Shown piece after piece: positions 58,114-64,000 of a stretch of DNA of 64,000 nucleotides; position 1 is the stretch's first letter; each line of letters starts with the position of its first letter. The translations under genes were made by a program, and so were the position numbers. The notes beneath the pieces are model-generated. The model did not search any database. It had not been told where the DNA came from and was given only the letters and a program-made list of their open reading frames with translations. This DNA comes from Roseateles_C aquae. Lineage in GTDB: Bacteria > Pseudomonadota > Gammaproteobacteria > Burkholderiales > Burkholderiaceae_C. The DNA lies in NCBI RefSeq assembly GCF_032337115.1, contig NZ_JAVXZY010000001.1:806001-870000 (forward strand). The letters are read 5' to 3'.

Positions 58114-58491
58114 TCAGTGGCCCACGCGCAGCCGTGGCGAGCCGAAGTAGAACATTGCGGAGCGGATCAGCCCGCCGTGAATCTGGTAAATCGCCTGCAT
58201 TTCCAGCTCACGCAGGCCCTCGGACAAATTGCGCGTGACCAGTTCGTGATCGCAGACCATCTCGCCGATGACGCTGCGATAGAGCAGCTGGGCGTGCAGA
58301 TCGGGCTCGGCAAAGCGCTCGACGATGCGCGCCCGCATCTCGGCGTGGCCGCGGGCCAGCACGGTGCCGGGATAGAGGTATTGCACGGCATCCTCGGCAT
58401 AGGTCGAGAGCCAGGCCTCGACATCGCGGGCGTTATAGGCCTCCAGCTGGCGCTGGGCGACAAATTCGGGGCTCAAATGGGTAGCGGGCAT
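58114..58491 (-). CDS. SnoaL/NTF2-like protein
   Basis: A 125-residue protein of the NTF2-like superfamily: EAYNARDVEAWLSTYAEDAV and VLARGHAEMRARIVERFAE, then ending in a strand-rich half (LEMQAIYQIHGGLIRSAMFY). Such proteins act as small isomerases or ligand-binding proteins; the substrate is not known. It follows the hydrolase gene on the same strand, 9 bases away, so probably co-transcribed. Confidence 0.85.
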   Translation of the reverse strand: MPATHLSPEFVAQRQLEAYNARDVEAWLSTYAEDAVQYLYPGTVLARGHAEMRARIVERFAEPDLHAQLLYRSVIGEMVCDHELVTRNLSEGLRELEMQAIYQIHGGLIRSAMFYFGSPRLRVGH

Positions 58492-58500
58492 GCTCGGTTC

Positions 58501-59526
58501 TCAATGCTGCAGGAACGTGGTGACGCGCTGGCGCCAGGCTTCGGGCTCTTCGATGAAGGGACGATGGCCGCTGTGCTCGAAGATCTGCTGTTCGCTGGGG
58601 GCCGCCTTCAGCGCCGCGCCGATTTGCCGGGCCAGCAGTGGCGGTGCCACCGGGTCGTAGCGGCCGGTCAGCACCAGCGTCGGTGCCTTCACGACTGAAA
58701 GCCTCGGCAGCAACTCGACCTTGCGCAGGCTGCCGCCAATCTGCCACTCGGCGTCGGGGCCCAGCATGGCCGCATAGACCTCCGGGTTGAAGGCGTCTCG
58801 TGGATCCGCACTGGCAGGCGCCTTGGCATGAGGCTGCACACGATCGGCCCAGTACAGCGGCGCGAAGGCCGGCGCCACCAGGGCCTGGGCTTCGGCGCTG
58901 GCAGTCAGCGCCCCTTGCGCGCGCAAGGCCAGCAGTTGCTCCCAACGCTCCGGCTCGTGCAGCTTCAGCCAGACCTTGAAGCCGTCGATCTGGCTCTGCC
59001 AGCTGGCCGCGCCATGCAGTGTGTTGCCCAGCACCAGATGGTTGAGCCGCTCTGGATGGCTGATCGCAAACTGCTGCGCCACCAGGCCACCGTAGGAATG
59101 GCCATAGACCGCGATGGTCTTTTGCCCGAGAAAGACGCGCAGCCGCTCGATGTCCTCGGCATCACGCTCCAGCGTGTAGCGGCTGGGATCAGCCAGGCGG
59201 GCGGATCGGCCGCGGCCGATGTTGTCGACGATCAGCACGCTGAAATCGCGCGCCAACGGGGCAAAGGCATGACGCAGATGATGCCCGCTGCCGCCGGGCC
59301 CGCCGGGAATGACCACCAGCACCGGCCCCTGCCCTAGGCGCGTGTAGAAAAGCTCGCCGTCTGGCGTAGCCACGCGGTGCTCTGACCATTGGCGCTCGGC
59401 CTGCACGGCACGGGCCTCGCTGCGGCCCAGCGCGAGCGCCTGAGCGACGGATTCACCTGGCTTGCAGGCCGCCAGCGCGGCAGCAAGCAAGAGAACACTG
59501 GCAGACCAGAACTGACGCTGATTCAT
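58501..59526 (-). CDS. Lipoprotein alpha/beta hydrolase (S33 proline iminopeptidase-like)
   Basis: A 341-residue protein starting at the ATG at 59526 with AGGAGG upstream. A lipoprotein signal is present (ASVLLLAAALAAC, lipobox LAAC). The hydrolase core follows: PGGPGGSGHHLRH (oxyanion region), then GHSYGG (nucleophile Ser), a late GRYDPVAP (Asp) and HSGHRPF (His). The pattern fits the S33/proline iminopeptidase family. It is divergent from a LysR-type regulator, which may control it. Confidence 0.88.
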   Translation of the reverse strand: MNQRQFWSASVLLLAAALAACKPGESVAQALALGRSEARAVQAERQWSEHRVATPDGELFYTRLGQGPVLVVIPGGPGGSGHHLRHAFAPLARDFSVLIVDNIGRGRSARLADPSRYTLERDAEDIERLRVFLGQKTIAVYGHSYGGLVAQQFAISHPERLNHLVLGNTLHGAASWQSQIDGFKVWLKLHEPERWEQLLALRAQGALTASAEAQALVAPAFAPLYWADRVQPHAKAPASADPRDAFNPEVYAAMLGPDAEWQIGGSLRKVELLPRLSVVKAPTLVLTGRYDPVAPPLLARQIGAALKAAPSEQQIFEHSGHRPFIEEPEAWRQRVTTFLQH

Positions 59527-59579
59527 CGCGAAACACTCCTCCTGAACAATGCTGGTCATGCTATCCACCCACAATCAGG

Positions 59580-59621
59580 AAGGAAAACGCGATATTCTTC
59601 AGATTCTGGTTAGTTTTCCTT
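59580..59621. promoter_or_regulatory. Inverted repeat in the hydrolase-lysR gap
   Basis: AAGGAAAAC (59580-59588) and GTTTTCCTT (59613-59621) are perfect 9-bp arms 24 bases apart, in the 113-base gap between the divergent genes. This is a plausible binding site for the LysR-type regulator or a promoter-overlapping operator. Confidence 0.5.
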
Positions 59622-59639
59622 ACCAACAACCCTACTGCA

Positions 59640-60584
59640 ATGTCCCGTCTGCCGCGACTGCCCCTGCAATACCTGGCTGCCTTCCGCGCCGCCGCCGCCA
59701 GCGAGAACCTGCGCGCGGCCGCCGAGCAACTGCATCTGACGCACAGCGCCGTCAGCCAGCAGATCCGCGCGATGGAATTGCAGCTGGGCTTTGCCCTGTT
59801 CGAGCGCAGCGGCCGGCGCATCCAGCTCAATGCGGCCGGGCGAGCGCTGCAACGCGCCGTCGAACGCGCCTGGGTTGAACTGGACCAGGGCCTGCAGCAG
59901 GCGGCCGCCGCCAGCGGCAGTGCCGTGCGGGCCTTGCGCATCACCAGCCTGCCCTCGTTTGCGCAGCGCTGGCTGATGCCGCGCATCGGCCGCTGGCATG
60001 CCGCGCACCCGGAAATCGCGCTGGAGCTGCATGCCTCGCAGCTGCTGGTCGATCTTGAACGCGAGGGCTATCAGCTGGCGCTGCGCCAGGGTCAGGGGCC
60101 GTGGACCGGCCTGGTCAACGAGGTGCTGATGGAATCGCGGCTGATCCCCGTCTGCGCGCCAGCGCTGGCGCAGCGCTTGATCGGCGCACCGCTGGAGACG
60201 CTGGCCGAGCAGGCGCTGCTGGGCGACGCCGCGCGCTGGACGCACTGGTTTGCCAATGCGGGGCTGAAGCGCCGCATCGTGCCCATGGCCAGCTTCAACG
60301 ATGCCGGCCTCCTGGTGCAGGCGGCCGAGCAAGGCATGGGTGTGGCGCTGGCACGCGAACTGCTGGCCGCCGACGCCTTGCTGGAAGGGCGGCTGGTGCG
60401 CGTCTCAGCCCAGGCGCTGGAAGGCTTTCACGACCAGAGCTATCACATCGTCTACCCGCCTGCGCTGAAGGATGAGCCGGCGCTGCGTGCCCTTTGCGAG
60501 TGGCTGCATCAGGAAATCGCACTCTCGGCCCGCCAGCTGCGCGGTGACTTGCTGCCGCCGCTGATGGATGGAAGCCCGGGCTAG
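59640..60584 (+). CDS. LysR-family transcription regulator (GcvA-like)
   Basis: A 314-residue regulator. The N-terminal winged helix reads PLQYLAAFRAAAASENLRAA, then AEQLHLTHSAVSQQIRAMEL with the conserved LysR helix-turn-helix. The effector domain follows from about residue 95 (RALRITSLPSFAQRWLMPRI). The pattern resembles GcvA-type members. It is divergent from the lipoprotein hydrolase gene and is likely to regulate it. Confidence 0.93.
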   Translation: MSRLPRLPLQYLAAFRAAAASENLRAAAEQLHLTHSAVSQQIRAMELQLGFALFERSGRRIQLNAAGRALQRAVERAWVELDQGLQQAAAASGSAVRALRITSLPSFAQRWLMPRIGRWHAAHPEIALELHASQLLVDLEREGYQLALRQGQGPWTGLVNEVLMESRLIPVCAPALAQRLIGAPLETLAEQALLGDAARWTHWFANAGLKRRIVPMASFNDAGLLVQAAEQGMGVALARELLAADALLEGRLVRVSAQALEGFHDQSYHIVYPPALKDEPALRALCEWLHQEIALSARQLRGDLLPPLMDGSPG

Positions 60585-60613
60585 CGTCGGTCCGCTGGAT
60601 TCACTCGGCCAGA

Positions 60614-61819
60614 TCAGTCGGCAAGAAAGAGCGACTGCAGATCGCTCAAGAAATCAAAGCCGCGCGCGGTCGGCTGGATGCGGGCTGGATCAGCCTCCAG
60701 CAGGCCCTTGGCCCGGCCCTGCTCCAGGCCCACACGAATGCTGGACGGCGGCAGGCCGCTGCGCTCAAGAAACGTGGCCAGCGGCACGCCTTCACGCAGG
60801 CGCAGCGCATTGAGCATGAACTCGAAAGGCAGCTCACGGCGCGCCACCTCATGCTCGTTGGACACCGCGGCGCCGGCCAGCGCTTTCTCCATGAAAGCGG
60901 CCGGCTCGCGCCAGCGCACCTGGCGTAGCACGCGATGCGGGAAGGACAGCTTGCTGTGCGCGCCGGCGCCAATGCCCAGATAGTCGCCGAACTGCCAGTA
61001 ATTCAGGTTGTGCGCGCAGCGGTGGCCAGGCCGCGCATAGGCCGACACCTCATAACGCTCCATGCCAGCACCTCCGGTGCGTGCCGTGATCAGATCCAGC
61101 ATGTCGCTGGCCAGATCGGCATCGGGCACCTCGGGCGGCGCTATCGCAAAGCGGGTATTGGGCTCGATGGTCAGGTGATAGACCGACAGATGGGGCGGCG
61201 CATAAGACAGCGCCAGGCTCAGGTCCTGCTCCAGTTCGGCCAGGGTCTGGCCGGGCAAGGCATACATCAGATCGATGTTGAAGGTCTCGAAGGCCTCGGC
61301 CGCCTCGGCCACCGCGGCGCGCGATTGGGCGCCATCATGCACACGGCCCAAGGCCTTCAGCTTGGCGTCGTCAAAGCTCTGCACGCCGATCGACAGGCGC
61401 GTCACACCGGCCGCCGCAAAGCCTCGGAAACGGTCGCGCTCAAAGGTGCCCGGGTTGGCCTCCAGCGTGATCTCGCAGCCCGGTTCCAGCGGCAGCCGGG
61501 CGCGCAGGTCCGAGATCAGCTCGGCGATCTGTTCCGGCGCAAACAGGCTGGGTGTGCCGCCGCCGATGAAGATGCTGACGATGGGCCGCCCCCAGATCAG
61601 CGGCAACGCCGCTTCCAGATCGGCCCGCAAGGCGGCCAGGTACTCGCGCGCCGTATCGACCGGCAGTTCGCGACCCTCGCGCCACTCATGTGAGTTGAAA
61701 TCGCAGTACGGGCATTTGCGCAGGCACCAGGGCAGATGCACATAGAGCGATAGCGGCGGCAGCGCCGCCAGGCTCAGCGTGCCTGGGCGCATCAGCTCGG
61801 CAAGGCGGTCTGCGCTCAT
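60614..61819 (-). CDS. hemW: Radical SAM heme chaperone HemW
   Basis: A 401-residue protein from the ATG at 61819, which overlaps the rdgB stop (ATGA). It has YVHLPWCLRKCPYCDFNSH with the CxxxCxxC cluster, FIGGGTPSLF and a C-terminal HemN-type domain (HNLNYWQFGDYLGIGAGAHS). HemW is a heme chaperone rather than a coproporphyrinogen oxidase. Downstream of rdgB and rph in the order typical of this bacterial group. Confidence 0.94.
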   Translation of the reverse strand: MSADRLAELMRPGTLSLAALPPLSLYVHLPWCLRKCPYCDFNSHEWREGRELPVDTAREYLAALRADLEAALPLIWGRPIVSIFIGGGTPSLFAPEQIAELISDLRARLPLEPGCEITLEANPGTFERDRFRGFAAAGVTRLSIGVQSFDDAKLKALGRVHDGAQSRAAVAEAAEAFETFNIDLMYALPGQTLAELEQDLSLALSYAPPHLSVYHLTIEPNTRFAIAPPEVPDADLASDMLDLITARTGGAGMERYEVSAYARPGHRCAHNLNYWQFGDYLGIGAGAHSKLSFPHRVLRQVRWREPAAFMEKALAGAAVSNEHEVARRELPFEFMLNALRLREGVPLATFLERSGLPPSSIRVGLEQGRAKGLLEADPARIQPTARGFDFLSDLQSLFLAD

Positions 61820-62448
61820 GCTGCCCCGTTCGGCACGCTCGGCTCGTTGAGCCAAACGCTCTTCAGCTGCTGCACCAACTGCGCCGCCGCCAGCGCGCGA
61901 TGGCTGAGCCGGTTCTTGGTCGCCGCATCGAGCTGGGCCACGCTTTGGCCGAGCGCGGGGATGAACATCAGCGGGTCATAGCCGAAGCCGCCCTCGCCTT
62001 GCGCCGACGGCAGGATCTCGCCATCCCAGCGGCCCATGGCGATCAAGGGCTCAGGGTCGTCGGCGCTGCGCACCGCCACCAGCGAGCAGACAAAGCGGGC
62101 GCGGTGCGGGCCCGGCTTGCCGGCCAGCTGTTCGAGCAGCACGCGGTTGTTGTCGGCATCGGACTTGGGCTGGCCAAACAGCGTTGCAAAACGCGCCGAC
62201 AGCACACCCGGCGCGCCACCCAAGGCATCGACCGACAGGCCCGAATCGTCGGCCAGTGCCGGCAGTCCGCTGGCGGCCGCGGCGTGGCGGGCCTTGGCCA
62301 GCGAGTTCTCGACGAAGCTGTGAAACGGCTCCTCGGCCTCGGTGATGCCCAGCGAGCCCTGGGTCACGAGTTCGATACCCAGGGGTGCAAACAGCGCCTG
62401 CAGTTCAAGCAGCTTCTTGGCATTGTTGGAGGCGAGGACGATCTTCAT
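61816..62448 (-). CDS. rdgB: XTP/dITP diphosphatase (RdgB/HAM1)
   Basis: A 210-residue protein that removes non-canonical purine nucleotides. Signature: MKIVLASNNAKKLLELQ, then SFVENSLAKARHAA, ALADDSGLSVDALGGAPGV and GYDPLMFIPALGQS. All conserved metal and substrate residues are visible. Coupled to hemW and 4 bases after rph. Confidence 0.96.
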   Translation of the reverse strand: MKIVLASNNAKKLLELQALFAPLGIELVTQGSLGITEAEEPFHSFVENSLAKARHAAAASGLPALADDSGLSVDALGGAPGVLSARFATLFGQPKSDADNNRVLLEQLAGKPGPHRARFVCSLVAVRSADDPEPLIAMGRWDGEILPSAQGEGGFGYDPLMFIPALGQSVAQLDAATKNRLSHRALAAAQLVQQLKSVWLNEPSVPNGAA

Positions 62449-62452
62449 CGCT

Positions 62453-63184
62453 TCAGAGCCCCAGCGCGTCGCGCTGCGCCTGCAGCAACTCGCCGATGCC
62501 CTTCTCGGCCAGGTCCAGCAAGGCGTTCATTTCCTTGCGGCTGAAGGCCACGCCCTCGGCCGTGCCCTGCAGTTCGACAAAGCCGCCGCTGGCCGTCATC
62601 ACGACGTTCATGTCGGTGTCGCAGGCCGAATCCTCGGTGTACTCCAGATCGAGCAGCGGCTGCCCGTCGACGATGCCGACCGAGATCGCGGCCACGCCAT
62701 CCTTGATCGGCGAGCGCGAGATCTTGCTCTGTGCCAGCAGCCAGCTGACGGCGTCATGCGCCGCCACATAGGCGCCGGTGATGGCGGCGGTGCGGGTGCC
62801 ACCATCGGCCTGGATCACATCGCAATCGAGATGGATGGTGCGCTCACCCAGGGCGGACAGATCGAACACACAGCGCAGCGAACGGCCGATCAGGCGCTGG
62901 ATTTCCTGGGTGCGGCCGCTCTGCTTGCCGCGCGCGGCCTCGCGGTCGCTGCGGGTGTGGGTGGCGCGCGGCAGCATGCCGTACTCGGCCGTCACCCAGC
63001 CCTCGCCCGAGCCTTTCTTGTGCGGCGGCACCTTTTCCTCGACCGAGGCGGTGCACAGCACCTTGGTATTGCCAAACTCGATCAGCACCGCGCCTTCGGC
63101 ATGGCATGTGTAGTGGCGCGTGATGCGCACCGGGCGCAGGGCGTTGGCGGCGCGCGTCTGGCGCGAAGGCAGGGAGTTGGTCAT
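62453..63184 (-). CDS. rph: Ribonuclease PH
   Basis: A 243-residue phosphorolytic 3' exonuclease that trims tRNA precursors. Blocks: RPVRITRHYTCHAEGAVLIE, GWVTAEYGMLPRATHTRSDR, RSLRCVFDLSALGERTIHLD and CDVIQADGGTRTAAITGA, typical of RNase PH. The normal length and the start MTNSLPSRQ support the call. Confidence 0.97.
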   Translation of the reverse strand: MTNSLPSRQTRAANALRPVRITRHYTCHAEGAVLIEFGNTKVLCTASVEEKVPPHKKGSGEGWVTAEYGMLPRATHTRSDREAARGKQSGRTQEIQRLIGRSLRCVFDLSALGERTIHLDCDVIQADGGTRTAAITGAYVAAHDAVSWLLAQSKISRSPIKDGVAAISVGIVDGQPLLDLEYTEDSACDTDMNVVMTASGGFVELQGTAEGVAFSRKEMNALLDLAEKGIGELLQAQRDALGL

Positions 63185-63219
63185 GTGGTGGCCCTTGCGG
63201 AAAATTCGTCGTCGTTCAA

Positions 63220-63244
63220 GAAAAACGGCCCCGCGAGCGGAGCC
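63220..63244 (-). terminator. Terminator after the PP2C gene
   Basis: On the minus strand GGCTCCG pairs with CGGGGCC (arms 63238-63244 and 63227-63233) with one G-T pair, followed by GTTTTT (to 63220). It ends the PP2C transcript before rph. Confidence 0.75.
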
Positions 63245-63268
63245 GGTCGGTGGTCGGGCGGCAGATGC

Positions 63269-64000
63269 TCAGGCGTGCTTCTTTCCAGCGCGGCGGATCG
63301 CTTCCTGGATCTCGCGCACCGAGCGCTCGATCTCAGCCTCGTCCATCTCATGGCCTTCGGCGGCGGCACCCTGGATTGTCGAGGCAAAGCCGGTGTCGTC
63401 CATGCCCTGAGTGGAAATCGAGTCCATCGCCTCTTCGGGCTCGTCCTCGCCTTCCCACTCGACCGCCAGCGCGGTGACGTTGTCGCTGCGCGCGCCACCC
63501 ATGCGCAGCGCCTGCTCGACCAGCTCGGGCACCGCATCGGAAATCACACGGGCCGACAACTGCTCGGCAATCGTCACATCGGAGAGCACGCTCCACAGCC
63601 CGTCCGAGCACAGCATCATCCGGTCACCCGGCTGCAGCGGGATGGGCCCGGTGATGTCGACCATGGGCTTGCCCGGGCTGCCCAGGCAGGTGAACAGCAC
63701 ATTGCGGTTGAAGCGTTCGGCGCCGGTGGGCTGGCGGCCCAGCGCCTCTTGCAGCTCGCTGTAGGAATGGTCGCGTGTGCGCGCCACCAGCTCCTTGCCG
63801 CGCAGCATGTACAGCCGCGAATCGCCGCAATGGGCCCAGTGGGCGTTGCCGCGCTGCAGCACGCAAACGACGATGGTGGTGCGCGGCGTATCGGTGAGGC
63901 CCTTGTCCGCGCCATAGCGCAGCAGCTGCTGATGGGCCACCAGCACCGCGTCTTCCAGAAAACGCACCACATCGCCCAGCATCGGCTTGGCATCGCGCTG
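63269..64000 (-). CDS. PP2C-family Ser/Thr protein phosphatase (N-terminus outside window)
   Basis: At least 243 codons; the frame stays open to the window edge, so the start lies beyond 64000. Visible PP2C motifs are TTIVVCVL, HWAHCGDSRLYM (metal-binding Asp), LCSDGLW and GGARSDNVTALAVEW. The N-terminal metal-binding motif (RxxNED) would be outside. The acidic tail (EGEDEPEEAMDS) and basic end (RRAGKKHA) look like a family-specific extension. It precedes rph-rdgB-hemW, the usual order in Burkholderiales. Confidence 0.9.
   Translation of the reverse strand, partial: QRDAKPMLGDVVRFLEDAVLVAHQQLLRYGADKGLTDTPRTTIVVCVLQRGNAHWAHCGDSRLYMLRGKELVARTRDHSYSELQEALGRQPTGAERFNRNVLFTCLGSPGKPMVDITGPIPLQPGDRMMLCSDGLWSVLSDVTIAEQLSARVISDAVPELVEQALRMGGARSDNVTALAVEWEGEDEPEEAMDSISTQGMDDTGFASTIQGAAAEGHEMDEAEIERSVREIQEAIRRAGKKHA

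Overview
The window is high-GC DNA from a betaproteobacterium of the order Burkholderiales. The chromosomal blocks fkpB-ispH/radC and PP2C-rph-rdgB-hemW, together with serS beside a serine tRNA, are arranged as in that order; a Roseateles/Pelomonas-like member is my guess, not a proof.

From about 1.8 kb (possibly from position 1) to 45.7 kb lies an apparently complete siphovirus-type prophage. Its tyrosine integrase ends next to tRNA-Ser(CGA), whose 3' end faces the prophage, so this gene is the likely attachment site. I found no duplicated tRNA 3' end at the left, so the left boundary is unresolved. On the minus strand, in transcription order from 31 kb to 2 kb, come replication (primase-helicase), packaging, head, tail, then portal and lysis genes. 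On the plus strand, from 32 kb to 45 kb, come the repressor, a LuxR-type regulator with a small double-glycine-leader peptide, an early operon of mostly translationally coupled genes (including a ParB/H-NS fusion, a MazG-like protein and a C5 methyltransferase), a DUF4224 protein and the integrase.

The most interesting block is 32.7-34.1 kb. A LuxR-family gene is preceded by a perfect lux-box-like dyad (ACCTG-N10-CAGGT within 10-bp arms) and followed by a 47-residue peptide with a bacteriocin-type double-glycine leader, then a strong terminator. This sits between a CI-like repressor that lacks a self-cleavage domain and the early promoter. It looks like a phage-borne quorum or peptide signalling module that could feed the lysis-lysogeny decision. 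Other notable points are a perfect but gene-less CIRCE operator at the left edge; a 34-bp element with 8-bp inverted arms repeated in front of two head-gene blocks, one copy beside a Mor-family activator gene; a portal/gpW block displaced to the tail end; a lambda-style -1 frameshift in the tail chaperone genes; and a nested Rz/Rz1 spanin pair.

From 45.7 kb to the right edge the DNA is chromosomal: tRNA-Ser and serS; ispH and fkpB; radC and an Smr protein; a TonB-like protein; a truncated hemoglobin; a MinD-like ATPase with a diguanylate cyclase; cheR-cheD-cheB; an EAL-GGDEF protein; a lipoprotein hydrolase divergent from a LysR regulator; and hemW, rdgB, rph and a PP2C phosphatase cut by the window end.
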